NCBI GenBank assembly: GCA_022695795.1
Contig: MU404081.1
Location: 310,001 to 374,000, forward strand
DNA: 64,000 nt
Origin: Biscogniauxia marginata
Taxonomy: Eukaryota; Ascomycota; Sordariomycetes; Xylariales; Xylariaceae
Reading direction: 5' to 3'
Each line of letters opens with the position of its first letter. Position 1 is the first letter of the stretch. Shown here piece after piece: positions 36,978 to 49,940 of this stretch. Under the pieces are notes generated by a model, which worked only from the letters and a program-made list of their open reading frames with translations, did not search any database and had not been told where the DNA came from. Both the position numbers and the translations under genes were made by a program.

Positions 36978-38775
36978 AAAGAGGGATGTTTTTCTTTGTT
37001 TTGGTGTGGTGGTGATGGTGGGTTTTGGAGGAAGGACAGGTGTGGATTGATGGGTGGATGGATGGATGGATAGACATAGGAAAAGGAGAAGAAAAAAAGG
37101 GGTGAGGGATATTGAGGGAGTAGAGGAGGAAAAGAAAAAGAAAAGGGATAGTAACAGTTGGGTTGTGAGATGGTTCAATACGAGTAGACTTGGTTTTCCT
37201 AAGTACCTATGATAGACATAGATTCGCGTGTGCTTTCTAGATGTTATGCAATAGATAGATAGATACGTTTTGAATTTCTTAAGGTATACATAATAATGCC
37301 AGGAGTTCCTTGCTATAAACTATTATATATTACCTACATGTCTAGGTAGGTAGTTATGGTAGTAGACTCGTTAGTATGCAATGTAAGAGCGGTATAACCC
37401 GGACCTTAGCTGAGGATTAAAACTAATGGCAACCGAAGACTGTTAACTATATAGGATATATAATAAAAATAGGCCTTGTTACTAGATGAAGCACGGAAAG
37501 CCGATGGGGGGACTGGGGGAGAGGGGGGGTAGGGTATTCCTGTTGACTTCCCTGATAAGGTATGTATTCCCTAGAGTGTCAGTCGGGTAGGGACACCGCG
37601 CAGCAAGGTAACAAACATGCAATGTGTAGGTACATAAAATAAGTTCTAGAGTGTCCCGTCAAACCTAAAAAAAGGGGGACGGGTTAGATAAGGAGTTCAT
37701 TAATAAGTTGGAACTAGGTAGGTTAGATACCTAGGTAGGTAGGTATAGGTCTTACTTACCTTAATATACATTTAGGAAACGGGAAGACATAAACAAAAGG
37801 ATAGAAAGTTTTAATTTTCCGTTTCGTATAAAGAGCTAATAGCGTTTGAAATAACACATGATAAATGCTAGCTACATATAATATAAAGTCAGATCCTAGG
37901 TTATTCCATACAGTTGTATCTATCAGAACCCGGCCGAACTCCATTTTCAGACGAGGGTTAAGAGCATTTTGATAGCCGTCATTCATGACTAACCTATATG
38001 CTGCGCACAAGAGAAACCTCGGCGCTACATAAAGCATTAAATTTTGTTTTTTTTTCATTCAAGGGTTTCTGCTTACCTACCTAGGTATGTGCTATAAGGT
38101 CGAAGTTGGATTTGGGCAGCAGCAGTATCTACAACAAACAAACGTTTCCCTTTCTCTTGGTCGCTGTAAAATGCCAATAAAAAACCCAGGACCACTGAAT
38201 GTGGTCAAGCTGGCAACTTAACACGCTCTTGATTGTGGTTGACCGATCCGGGTTTTGGCTCTAGCAATCACGTCCGGCATATTGTCGACGACAGTGTAAT
38301 CTCGACGTGAGGTAAGCTTAGAGGTTCATGGGACCTCATGAATAACATGCTGATGAGGCTGGTGGCATGGCTTCGTGTGGCTAGGGGCATGAAGTGGATA
38401 CCTGTATCCAGAAGGTTTCCAACCAATAAGACGGTAATACATAAATGGGGCATTTGGAGCTAAGGTTGCAAGAAGTCTGCGTCATGGACGACCCTCCAAG
38501 TAGCACCACCAAAAGCTAAAATTCGTTAGTTAGCTCTTCCCCCCTGCATGTTATAACTGAAGATGTGGCCTTGTGTGCCTCGCAGACTCAACTAGATCTT
38601 ACCATACCCGCCTGCCTACGACCTGTTCTAATATACAAAGACCTCGGCGCATCGCTCTTTATATTTCGTTGACCATGTTTTCATAACAAATAATGCCCTT
38701 CTTTCTGCCTTCAGCTGTACGACTGCTTATTTCTTGTATTTCTTTAAACAACCACCCCCTAATCTAATTGCCGCC
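36978..38775. other. Intergenic region
   Basis: Holds a GGATG/GGATA repeat near 37048-37072, a large copy of the TACCTAGGTAGGTAGGTA motif at 37726-37748, another near 38075-38092, and the SEC12 promoter. No supported gene. Confidence 0.5.
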
Positions 38776-40648
38776 ATGGCGAACCAGATACCCAGCGCCA
38801 AGATCACCCTCTCCTATCCGCTCTACGGTTGCGACTTTGATCCTGCAGACCCGAATCACCTCATTGTTGGCGGAGGCGGCGGGCCAGGACGCAACGGAGT
38901 CGGCAACAAAATCGTAAGAACCATCGAACCACCCTCGACCAGCCTCGTTCCAGCGCTAGCTAACCACTTCTGCACCCCTGCCGTAGTCTCTGCTCGACAC
39001 CTCCGATCCGGCCCAGGTCGCAGAACTCGCAGAACTCGAACTGAGCCCCAACGAAGACAATGTCACCTCCCTCGCCGTCGGTCCGCGCAAGGACAGGAAC
39101 CTCACCATTTTTGCCGGCGTCAACTCGGGTCCCGACGAGATTAAGAAGGGGAAAAACCAGCACTTCCGCCTTCTCGGCATCCACCAACCCGGCAGGGCGG
39201 CTAAGAGTAGCGGTGTAAAAATCTCCGAGGTCGCCCGCGAGACGCTGTTCGTGCATAAGGACGCCGACACCTACCAGAGAATTCTCCGCCTCTCCCACCC
39301 ATACGAAGGCTTCACCCAGCTCGGCGCCGTCGCCACAGGTCTGTCTAAGGATCCTCAGATTGCCCTCTTCGATGTGCCAGCTTCTGGAGCTGCGAGGTGG
39401 AAATCCCGGGGTAGGCTGGATATAACTAAGGAAGCGATGGACTTGGACGTCGTGCAGACCGGGCCTGACACGTATCAGCTCGCATACTGCGACGACCATG
39501 AGATATTTACTGTCGAGGTGTCCAAGGCTGGAGTCTCGGACCCCAAATGTGTATACACCATCCCGCCGGATGATGGACAACCCGCCAAGGCAACGTTTAG
39601 ATCCTTACGGTACCTCACGCCCGATTTCCTAATCACGGTCGTCAACCAACCGAAGTCGGGAGGTGTCGCTCTGCACGGATACCGACTTCCAACCGAAGAA
39701 CAGGGCCATGCACGGCTGTCAATCAAAGGGAAACTGCCCCATACAGTGTCCAAGGCCACCGGCCTGGCAGTGCGGAACTTGTCCCCGGCTTTGGGGCCGT
39801 CTGAGAAGCCGGGCGAAACCCAATTCGTTGTCGCCGTTGCCGGGAACGACTCATCGATATCTCTCTTCACCCTGGAGCATAAGAGCGCCGCAAGCGTGGA
39901 GCTATTGGCTGATCTCGCGCCTTTCCGGGTGCTCAAATCCGTACATCCTTCCAACATAACTGGCCTGTCATTCTCCGCTTTTACGCCGCCGAAGGGGTCC
40001 TCCAAGGCACCCACCGAGCTCTCGGTTAAGCTCGCCAGCGTGGCTGTGGGCTTTACCACTGTTATACATAGCATCCCGTTGAAAAAGTACATCGACAGAT
40101 CGGCCGCCCCGAGGAAAGGAGGGCCTCCAAAACCGTCGCGTTATGTTGTCGCCTTAAAATCTAAGGGTGAATCGCCGGTGACCATCATCACTCTCCTTAC
40201 AATTGTGGCGTTGATCCTCGCTCTCGTTGGGCAAACGCTCCTAGAGGCGAAAGGAATTAGCGAGCCGATACTCGGTGTCAACCGCATCCTCCCAGCTTCA
40301 TGGACTATCCCGTTGCGAAAAGGTCCAGTTCTTGGTGGGAAGACGATCGGTGACCTGTTGTCAGATGTCAAGCCGCATCACACGCAGCAACTTGTTGTTC
40401 GGCATGACGATGCCGCGGCGGTGGGACCAGACGGGCTGCCCAATCTTCATGTCGGCATCCACGATGAAGAACAGCATGGTCCCGCTACCGCGTGGGAGAA
40501 CCTCGACCCTACGAATCAAGATCTGTGGAAGGAACGGCTCAAGAAGTCAGGTCATTGGGTCGAGGACATGGGCGAGGCTATATTTAAGGGCGTCCTATTC
40601 GGCGAGATAGGCGGCGCCATCGGTAACATTGTGGGCGAAGCGCTATGA
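38776..40648 (+). CDS. sec12: SEC12, guanine nucleotide exchange factor for SAR1
   Basis: ER membrane protein that loads SAR1 with GTP to start COPII coat assembly. Exons 38776-38913 and 38987-40648 with a 73-nt phase-0 intron (GTAAGA...CGTAG) give 599 residues. The N terminus matches the Sec12 beta-propeller opening: YPLYGCDFDP, then the Gly-rich K-loop GGGGGPGRNGVGNKI that contacts SAR1. The rest of the propeller runs to about residue 420. A single hydrophobic segment (about 443-463, TIITLLTIVALILALVGQ) anchors it, followed by a ~135-residue lumenal tail with an amphipathic end (FGEIGGAIGNIVGEAL). The start at 38776 (GCCGCCATGG) was chosen over the in-frame upstream ATG for its context and for homology. 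Confidence 0.93.
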
Positions 40649-41572
40649 AGGTTTATGAGATAATTCATGAGGCATTTAGGGAGTTACGGGATCATTGCTT
40701 GAGTCGACAAAAAAGGGGGCTGTTAACTGTGTGCGGATAATATGTTTGCTGATGTCATTTTATCTGTATGATGGAAATGTGTACAGATAAGAAAAAAAAA
40801 CCCCAAAATCTCATGAAATAAATGTCCAAAAGGACAGCTGTATACAATCAGATTACTCGTGTAGCATGTGGCCAATCGCTTCTTTCGGGTCCTTCTAATC
40901 AGAGCAGATGGCTGCAGCCAACCATGTTATTCACTTCAGCCGATGAGTCGAACCAGAGTCGTGTCATAGGTACCTATATACATATATATATCTAAAGGGC
41001 AACTGGACTCCCATGATGGCGGTCTGGATTCAACGATTAACTCAAAACGCCTAACCTAGGGTTGTTGTGAGGAACGGGATTCTAACGCCGAACTTGATTG
41101 AATATTTGTAGGATTCCCTTCAGAAAGTCACTCGCTTTGTATATATTTAGCACGTAGTCGAAGACATAACTATCCGTGCTCTCTCGCTTCTCCCCCCTCG
41201 ATACGAGTTGAGACATGTAGCCTAGACGAGATAGGAATATACCTGTATAAAATATCTACCATCCTACCTATCTACCCGCCATCGGCATATCTAAGGTGAT
41301 TGAAATACGTTCTCGAAAATATCCCACCCCCTCTTCACTTCCGTAGATTATGAACCCTGTATCTTAAATGGTACTGGAACTAAGGCTCGACCCTACTCAC
41401 ACTAAACAAGGTGTGACAATGAACGACTTAGACAGGCGACCTGGTGGAAAGCCCCTGAAAACTTATGCGCCGGACAACGAGCTCACCTGTGGGAGCCCAC
41501 GGTAACGGCTAGAGCATCATCATCATGTACACACACCATTGGGCTTTATTTGTGTGAATAGCTTCACGTATC

Positions 41573-41599
41573 TAGATAGATAGATAGATAGATAGATAG
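41573..41599. repeat. GATA tetranucleotide repeat
   Basis: About six and a half tandem units of a four-base repeat in intergenic DNA. Confidence 0.9.
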
Positions 41600-42171
41600 G
41601 CTACTTCGCACGCCTCATACCCCTAGGGAAGTTTGTGCGAGGGCGGGTCTTTCTCCCTTGCTTTAGGCGTTAGATATACCAACCAACCAACCGACTTTCG
41701 TAGATTCACTCAAGTGTACCCGACAGGGAGAGATAAGGGAGGAGCACTCGAGGGTTATTAGATACGGGCACCCTCCTCGCCTTCTTTTGAGTTTGGCAGC
41801 TCGGAATTTCTGGTCAAGTGGATGGGTGTTGGAAAAAAAAAAAAAAAAAAGTATCGTACACAGTACAGAGCCCGCTATTTATCTCTTAACTCGCCGCAAC
41901 ATTGATGTTTTGAATAGAAGGAAAGTATGTACGCCTATTAAGTATGCTTCCCCCCCTGCCCCCCCTTCCCGGCCTCCAACAGTCAAAAAATTCCTTTTTT
42001 TTTTTTTTTTTTCAGAAATCAAGTTAGGAAGTTGGAAGGTGTTAGAAGTTCCAAGAGTTTGCGAGGCTTCTTCAACAGAGTCGTCTGCATTATAGCGAGG
42101 CTTGCCAGATGGGATTTGTATTATATACCTATATATAAGGCAACCTGCCCCATATCCGGACTAAGATTGAT

Positions 42172-42198
42172 GTCTTCTTCTTCTTCTTCTTCTTCTTC
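42172..42198. repeat. TTC trinucleotide repeat
   Basis: About nine tandem TTC units, outside any supported gene. Confidence 0.9.
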
Positions 42199-42808
42199 AT
42201 CCCCTACTAAGCTTTCCAGATATATCCAATGGTCTATGTACATTAAAAGATATTTTACCCTAGGTACCTACCTGTAGACTAATACGCTATTTGCAATGGA
42301 TACCAACCTTCCGTTTTAGGCAAGTTATTAGTTTATACACACAAGTTCGACGACAGGGTGCCCCGCTGTGTAACCTTAGCTAACATAAGACTTGGGTTAC
42401 TAATCACGACAGCCATTGTCCTACCAAAGGGAGAAAAAAAACCCCCCCCCCGACCGAGAGGCGGGAGTATCCAATAGAAGCTTTTCGCCCTCGCATAGAT
42501 GAGAGGAGGATGGGATATGATGCCCAGCTCTAGTTCGTCTTTCTGTAATCTTCTGTGAGTCGTATAGAATTGAAGGTCGTAGGACAAATGTTAGCCCGTC
42601 GAAAAGAGCTGTTCGCTCTCGAACCGTGATAAAGTAACATAAGACTGAAATATTAGTCTCTAGGTAGTCTTGCATATTAATGGAAATTGTTCTGTACCTT
42701 ATAAATTTAAGACAGATCCCAGTGTCGTATATACAGAGTCAAGTTGCCAGTCTTCTTCTCCTATCTCCTTATTTAGGCCCGCCGTTTTTATTATCCAAAT
42801 AACCCGAA

Positions 42809-42840
42809 CCCTCCCTCCCCTCCCCCCTCCCCTCCCCCCT
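42809..42840 (-). repeat. C-rich run, potential G-quadruplex on the minus strand
   Basis: Alternating runs of 3-6 C separated by single T residues, so the complementary strand has at least four G runs with one-base spacers, the pattern that can form a quadruplex. It lies in the intergenic region 3' of both SEC12 and NoxR. Confidence 0.5.
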
Positions 42841-43903
42841 ACCCTTCTTTCACCCTCTTCCTTCTGAAAGGCTCGTATAGATACATACTAGAAATCCTAG
42901 TACGCTGCCATTTCTCCGCTACTCCTGTTACATCAAGAAACCAAGTGTGAAACTATATCTCGCTAACCAAAGAGCCCTAGGCGGGGCAATTTCCAGGCTC
43001 GTCCACTGCTATTACTGCGCGTCGATGGATGTAGAAGTCAAGATACCCGCTCTCCCGTTCCCTTACACTAACTAAGCCTCTGTTGGCTGAGCTACCTCAC
43101 CTAGAGAACTTTAACCGTGATATATTTCCCCCAGTGTAAGTACTTCGATGGCAAGGAGGAGAGAGGGGAACAGTCAGTCATCTATCCTATATAGTTGAGC
43201 ACCGTATCCTAGTCATTAGGAAAACACAAATTGATGAGACAATTCAGATATTTGAGTGATTCCTCAAAAAGGGCAAGTGAAAGTAAACTACTATGATAAA
43301 TAAACACAAAAAACAGCACTGAATGAAACCAATCCCCCTTATTTTACCAATCAACCAACTCTAAGCTCTCCTCCCATATTACCGATCCACAGCAGGATTC
43401 ACCAGTTATCCAAATCTAAGCAGAGGTATATCTAATGTGATGACTTATGACTATGTGGATGTATTGTAATGCCCATAAGTTCGAAGTTAAATAAAAGAGG
43501 GTTGCAAATGGTGGTGAAACCGTCCGTCCTTCCTAGTCTCAGTCCGAACTTGATCTCAACGGTTTCACGGGCGCAGCCTCGATGTGCCGTGACTGATCAG
43601 ATCGGCGGGCACGAAAGAATTCGATTTACGATGAAACCATTGCTATTGCTGTTTGGTTGCGTACACACTATGACGATACCCCACGAATCTGAGCTACTTC
43701 AGGCCACCATGGGAAGAAGAATAAAGGGGGGAAAGGTTGTATATCAAAACGAATAATATTGGGCGGGATATAGTAAAGAAGAAATAGTAGAATGAGCTAA
43801 TAAGCCAGAGGGGCCTTTCTGCCGTCATTACATCGTAGTCTCAAATTCGCAATGCTGGGTATCGTTGGAATTGTATCACCAAATCGTAAGTAGGAAATGT
43901 CGT

Positions 43904-45673
43904 CTAGACTTCCTGGATCCATATCTGAAGGGGAGCATTAGCATTATTCTTCCCATACCTAATGTGATTTACGCTGCGACTTACCTCCATCTTCCCGATC
44001 TCCTGCCTTTGTTTCCGGGCTGCCTGCTTCACGCCCATCATGACCATGTCAAGGTCATCTTGGTCGCCCATCGTGATCATATCCGATTGTGGTGCATCCT
44101 CGTCGCGTACCTTGATCTTAAAACGTTGTCGGAGACCGAACTTGTCGCGGACACGGTCCACCAGATCAGTAAACTCCACTGTTGTACCAACCATGATGTA
44201 TCGCACGTCGTCCGCATGCACCTTGATTCTGATTTTGCGGATATCCGGCCGTCTCGATCCGCCGCGTGTTGAACCAGACACCGAGGTCCCCGGCCTCCGG
44301 TTGGAGACCATTTCGAACTGACCTTCATCAAAAGAATCATACTCGCTGACCTCTTCCTCCTCCTCGATGTATCTTCCCTGGTTCCGCCGGCTCCCTTGTG
44401 ACCTAGTACTACTTCCTCCCCCATTTCCATACATGTCGTAAACGTCATCCGGGTAGCCATCATCGTCATTCCGCGACCGCCTTTGTCTAGGCTCAGCTTT
44501 CGAGTAACTTCGTTGGGGTGGCGACCGTGCTTCCGATGCAGCTCGAGAAGGCCCCTTGCGCTCGCTCTGTGGAGAGCTTGTCTTCTCGTACTTGCTGTTA
44601 TTCCGTACGGATTCCGGGATGTTCAGCCTAGGGGGCATCGGCTTTGGTCCATTGCGCACAGAGGCGGCCCGGCTCATTGTCGTAGGCTTATCATTCTCGG
44701 GTGGCGGCGTCGGAGGGAAAGCGTTGCGGCCGGCTGGAGGCTCCGATTGCTGTCTCTTACTTTGCAGACCAGGCTTGACGAGATTAGTAGCGGCAAACGA
44801 GATGTTATCGGTTGGCCGGTCATCCTTCTCATTACCCCTGCCTGCGTTCTTGATTTCTGACCCAGCAAAACCCGTGAAGGCGTTGCTTCGATCCGAAGCG
44901 GCTACCAACCGGGCCTTGCCGAGGTAGTCCTTCGTTTTCAAGTTCCGCACCTTAGCTTCGTTAGGTCGATACACAACCCCAACCGGAATTGAGAACACCG
45001 TGTAGCCCTAGCAGAACCGTCAGAATAGGGGTTTATCCAATACCACTTTTTCATATCTTACCTCTGCTTCTTCCCTTATAGCCTCATCAATCACATTGTG
45101 ATCTTCAACGACCTTCTCTTTCACAGCGTAGTTCAGATCCTGCAAACCCGCCTCCTTCTGTTGCAAATATATATAGCAAAGACCTCTGTTGAATAGTACC
45201 TCGCACGAATACAGCTTGAATAATAGACCTAGTTGTGCGTAATCGATCATTGTGTTGCCTCGGAGGTACAGAAGGGTGTCGTTGAAATTCGCTAGAGCCT
45301 CCTCGAAATCACCCAGCAAGAAGTTCGAAACACCCTGCTGGAAATATGCGACCGCAAGATATTGATCCAATCGAATCGCTCTTTGATAGCATTCGACCTA
45401 GTCATGTTAGAGTATTGTAATTGAAACGGGGGCCTGACGACTAACAGCTTTCTCGTGCTCTCCGAGTGTAGCATGGATAACACCCATGTTGAAGAGAATC
45501 TTAGAAGTGTCCGAGATGTTTTCGAATTGTCCCAGTGCCTCCTCAAATTCATTGTTATCGTAACGGCCCAAGGCCGCCACCCAAGTCTCTATTTCCTATA
45601 CAAAAATTAGTATGAAAGCCTAATACATCTGGGAGCGGGCAGGTTAGTCCAAACTCACCTGCTTCAACGACAT
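43904..45673 (-). CDS. noxR: NADPH oxidase regulator NoxR (p67phox-like)
   Basis: Cytosolic activator of fungal NADPH oxidases, acting with Rac and Cdc24/BemA in hyphal growth and sexual development. Five exons on the minus strand: 45659-45673, 45446-45595, 45062-45397, 43985-45007 and 43904-43924. Introns are 63, 48, 54 and 60 nt. The product is 514 residues. Four TPR-type repeats fill about 5-165 (for example ILFNMGVIHATLGEHEKAVE). The Nox activation motif follows directly (VFSIPVGVVYRPNEAK, from 171). A long Ser/Pro-rich linker with an acidic run (EEEEE) leads to a PB1 domain at about 421-514 with an acidic OPCA-like patch (RDEDAPQSDMITMGDQDD). The first exon encodes only 5 residues and the last only 6 (IWIQEV), yet both fit the family. 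Confidence 0.95.
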
Positions 45674-47856
45674 AGTTGCTTAATCGAATGATAAATTACT
45701 TCTAGTAACTTCTTCTCGAGAAAGCACAGGCGCAGAGCCGCTCCAGCGACCTCGATGCCGTGGTCTCAAACGTGTGGCGTGGCCAATATAACAATCGCAG
45801 CTCGCAGTCAAACAATTTCCTCTCGGCGATTTGGCGGTTGGAAGGAAAGGCTCCGATTTTAACAACAATTCCGTGCGCTTGTCCCCAGTCTGGCCAGGTG
45901 GTGTTGTCCTCGTTAAGTTCCCCCGCTTTTGCCGCTGGTAATAAGTTGTCTTGGCTTGGTGGCTGGCTGCTCGCTAACCGGTATATCTAGTAGGTCTAGT
46001 AGATCTGACGACGGTCGAGTTGCATCAATTCCTGGTGATAAGAAGGAGTTGTTGCAAGTGTATTTGCGATCGAGAAGAGCGTTTCTATTCAGGTGACGTT
46101 GAGATGCCAGGGACCTGTTGTTACAAGGAATAGTTTGCGGCGCTTCTGGGAGATGCAAAAGGATCGGGGGTGTTGGTGGGATATGTAGGTACAAATGCAC
46201 GCACTGCTGCCACGCACCAACAGGGAAAACCTCTGCGTCAAGAACCGATAGGGTAACTTGGAATTAGCTGGAATTAGTTTTGATCACGCCGGACGAGCCC
46301 GAACAAGCTAGATAACGAAAGTGAGCAGATTTGCAGGTGGCGTGGAAGGGAATGAATGGATGAGCAAGGACGAAGCCAGCGCCTATACACAGATGAAGAG
46401 TGGACGAGAGCGGAAAAGACAGTGACAGCTGGGGCAGAAGACACGCTTGTGCCAAGAGTTATCGGACGGGAAGAGACCAGCAAATCTAGGCCCCGGTTGG
46501 GGGGGCAGCTGGGAATTATGCAGTCTGTTGTATGTACGTATATTGTAGTGACCTCTACCGGGACTGTAATGCTGTGGGGACGGAGTACCTGAGGCTAGCG
46601 GTCAAAACGACGATGATGCCCGCCAGGACTCCCGGGGGGGCCCAGAGGTAGAGGGCCAGGGGTACCAGGGGTTGTTCCGCAGAGGGGGCTTGGATAATAA
46701 TGGCTGTGTGGTGTGTGACCGTCGGGTCTGATGGATGGCTGAGCAGCTTTTTTCTGCCCGGCGCTTGAGCGAAGGAGCTCGTCCACTCGGCGATGGCTTC
46801 GTTATTTGCAATAAAGTATCATGATCGAAGAGGATCGAGAGCTTGTTGGCCCTTTTCGCTTTGGATGTTGGCCTGCTCGGCGTCTACCGGCAGCCCAAGC
46901 GAGATGGCTCAAACAACCGCCAAAGGGAGATCGTCTATCGGCTCTCGAGGTCGTATCACCATCGCCACCAGGGGGAATCAGATATCGTCAACCCTATGTC
47001 ATACCATCCTACGATCCTAACTCAAGTGTCAAGCCTCAAGCCTTTCTGGTCGAGATGATCACGATGTGCGTTTGCTCTATCAGCTCTCCTTAGCAGGTCG
47101 ACGGTGTGCTCCGCTGCTGGTCCTGGCCGCCATAGCGTCTGTGGAGGCGGGTGCTATTGGACTCGGCGGGCTGGGAAGAATAATGCCAATGCAGGTAGGA
47201 CGGCTCCTCTTGGACTCTTGGGAGTTGCAACATGGAACTGATACGAATCAAGCCCTGGCTTTCTCAGGCACCAAGTGTTGCAGGACGAGGGTGATGTGGT
47301 AGTGATTGGTTGACGAGTCTCGGCGTAGTGCCGTCTCCTCGGACGCCAGGCGTTCCAAGGGCGCCTAAGAGCTGGTCGGTGCTTCTTTTAAACCCCCCCT
47401 AACCCAGTACCTAATCCGGTCAAGCCACACGCTAACTTAGGTACACTACGACCTAGGTAGGTGTAGTAAGTAACCTACCGTACCGTACATTAGGTGCCTA
47501 ACCTTAATATGATAATTACATACCTAATGTACTATACAAAAGTATGTAGGAGGTAGGTACGTTACTTAACTACCTAGGTAGGTAGTTCCCTTTCGTTCGT
47601 AGGAGGCTATTATCGAAAGCGGAAAGCAGATCTCTCTTTTTCTTTAACATCAACCACACTTCGGAGCCTTCCGCACCTAACGCTTTCTCAAATACCCATG
47701 CTCATGCTAGTTCATACGACAGTTCATACAATCCGCCAATCTTTACCCTCCTCTAAAGGGTTCTTCCCAAGGTAGTGTACGCTATAGCTATAATAAGCTC
47801 TGTCTTATGTGCAGTATCCCTTGCCTTGGGTACAGTAGCTTGCATGGCAAAGCACG
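45674..47856. other. Intergenic: noxR promoter side
   Basis: Upstream of noxR. G/C-rich at first, then a dense cluster of ACCTAGGT-type motifs at 47430-47600. Several 60-90 codon frames overlap on both strands between 46.3 and 47.3 kb without start context, motifs or agreement, so none is called. Confidence 0.5.
47430..47600. repeat. Cluster of ACCTAGGTAGGT palindromic motifs
   Basis: Within 170 bp there are several CCTAGG-centred copies (near 47452-47463 and 47570-47587) plus half-motifs TACCTA and TAGGTA. It is the densest cluster of the dispersed intergenic motif in this window. Confidence 0.7.
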
Positions 47857-48129
47857 CTATTCTAACCAAATAGGTAATTCCCACTCGTCGCGGGCCCTTC
47901 TTTGAGTCTTCAATTGGCCTCTTTCTGGCATTAAGCGCCCGACGAGATCACTATCTCGTGTGACTTGACCATCGATCACCACATATGTTGAGTGACGAAA
48001 AGCCACGCAGATGACTTGAGCTTCTGAATAGCGAAGCCAAGTCTTCGCTATCTGATCAGATGAACAATCTAGAAGCCGCTCCACGTTGCCGTCATGGATC
48101 TTTCTAGCTGTCTTGCCTGTATTCTGCAT
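47857..48129 (-). CDS. Possible small orphan protein, 90 residues
   Basis: The frame begins at a genuine ATG (AACAAGATG) and ends at TAG 47857-47859. Its composition is protein-like and non-repetitive (DCSSDQIAKTWLRYSEAQ; DEWELPIWLE at the end). There is no recognisable domain. It stands alone in a gene-poor stretch, so a chance frame or a fragment of a decayed gene is as likely as a small gene. Confidence 0.25.
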   Translation of the reverse strand: MQNTGKTARKIHDGNVERLLDCSSDQIAKTWLRYSEAQVICVAFRHSTYVVIDGQVTRDSDLVGRLMPERGQLKTQRRARDEWELPIWLE

Positions 48130-49940
48130 CTTGTTGGCCTGTTTTTGTTCTTGTCAAGGATGAGGTGACCAAAAGAGGGCACACCGCAGCGGTACATTCT
48201 TCAGCAAACGACTTGCAGGATGCCATCTTATCATCTCATGTCACCCGAGATGGAGTGACCGTATTCCTAGCGTACAGGATAGACGAACATCCGTCCGATT
48301 GAGGCATGCCTCGTTTCGAATCCCACCTTCCTCTCGTCTGTTTCTTACTTGCTCATCAGAACCTCGAAACCTCCCATGCCGTCCAGCTGCAACAGCCACA
48401 GTTCCTCCTGTGATTCAACATCGTTAAACACTCCAATCTACTCTTTGATCAACCAGTCACCTTCCCGGTGCATCATCGGCTTATGTCAAGATACATTCGT
48501 CGGTCGTGATATAATTACGCAAGAAGCAGTAGTGCACGGTGAGGGACGCACGATCTGTCCCGGCATCTGATCCGAAGCAAAATGGATCCACGCTGTCACG
48601 GCGGAGTTTAATCCATACCCCTGTCCCTTACGAAACTCGCTTGGACTTCAACTAGTTTTGGAGACGAGGGGAAAAAAGCCCTTGCCGTCCCAACGAATTC
48701 AATTAACCAGTCCTAGTGTAGAAGCATCGAAGCGGGATCGGACAAGACCTCACAGACAGCTTGAAGATTAGATTCCGTGGGCATTGGCAAGGGCAAGGGC
48801 AAGGGAGCCACGTTGACAGTATCGCGTCCACACCAGATTACGCATAACGAAAAGTCCGTTCGACTCGATCGAATTCAGAAACTCCAGGGTTGCGTGTTTG
48901 ATAATGCCTTACGTACGTACGAACAGGCAGACCCTTGGAGTAAAGTACCGGCGTCTAGGGTTGAGGCTAATCTAGAAAAATTAAGAGCAAAAAAAGACAA
49001 ATCAAGCTTCTATCATGAATATTGTTCCCTCCAAAGAGGTGCATTTCATTTTCGTCAGGGGGTCAGACCGCCCTATACAGCCTATCCCCTTTCTAGAAAT
49101 TCCATGCGCCCAGAAGACGATGCGGCACTACTCAGATAATCCTTCCCGCCAGCGTTCCACAGATCGACCTCGAAAAGCTTTGTCGATCCTAAATCATCGG
49201 GGGTTCAAAGTTAGTGCGGCACGTATTCATCTCCTCGTGTGAAAGCCGCGATTATCTAGATCATGGTGAATCAATCGGTGAGAGAATCTAACGTTAAATC
49301 AAACCCACGAACTCAAGGTATATCCAAAGCCAAGACTAGGTAGATAGATACAACAAACATTAAATTACTCCTGCTCCTTTCCTCTAATTCGAACGTATAC
49401 GTGCATTCCTCTTTTTCCTTCTTAGCACCATAAAACTTAGCTCCAAACCAAGCCCTCGGTATCGAGTAGATCGTTATCGTGAAGCTAGAAAGTGGTATTG
49501 AAACCTAGTTCCGTATCCGCGGACGAGTTCCCCGTTGCACGGTGCTGTAGTCAGGAGGGTTCGTCTTTTAGAGTTAGCCACCAGCAAGAGCGACATCAAA
49601 TACTTTTGTACTCCATACACGGAACAGGAATCTCGCTGTGGAGACTAACAACAGGGGCTTGGACGAATTGAGAAGACGGCCTCGTCTGCCCGGAGGATGA
49701 TATCAAGCGGGAAGCAGTGTAGTGAGATATTGTATCCTATGCAAGGGATTAGCGAGTGTTTGGAAGGCTTAAAATCAAGCGGCAAGCTCTATAATCCGGG
49801 TTTTGCGAGCAGTCTAAGTTAAAGAACCGCTTCATTCACGCAGTGCGTAGGCCGGCATAGCGGGAGCTTCCTTGCGTATATCATCAGTGATTAGATCGGA
49901 AGGTCCTAGGGCAAGCCAACGCATCCTGTCGACTCCAAAC
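48130..49940. other. Intergenic region
   Basis: A Gly-Lys-repeat frame at 48777-49139 starts at GTG and has no homology signal I recognise. Nothing else is supported. Confidence 0.4.

Larger units (their letters stand above)
40649..43903. other. Intergenic between convergent SEC12 and NoxR
   Basis: About 3.3 kb of AT-rich DNA with simple repeats: a GATA tract (41573-41599), A18 (41833-41850), T18 (41995-42012), a TTC tract (42172-42198) and a C-rich run (42809-42840). No protein-like frame was seen. Confidence 0.55.

Noticed and set aside
36102..37178. 358-codon minus-strand frame over the dioxygenase
   Set aside because: Antisense shadow of a GC-rich exon; the plus-strand frame has all four iron ligands.
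43865..44272. 135-codon plus-strand frame over noxR
   Set aside because: Antisense to the NoxR PB1 domain; no independent support.
48777..49139. 120-codon frame starting with Gly-Lys repeats
   Set aside because: Starts at GTG, with a repeat-derived N terminus and no recognisable similarity.
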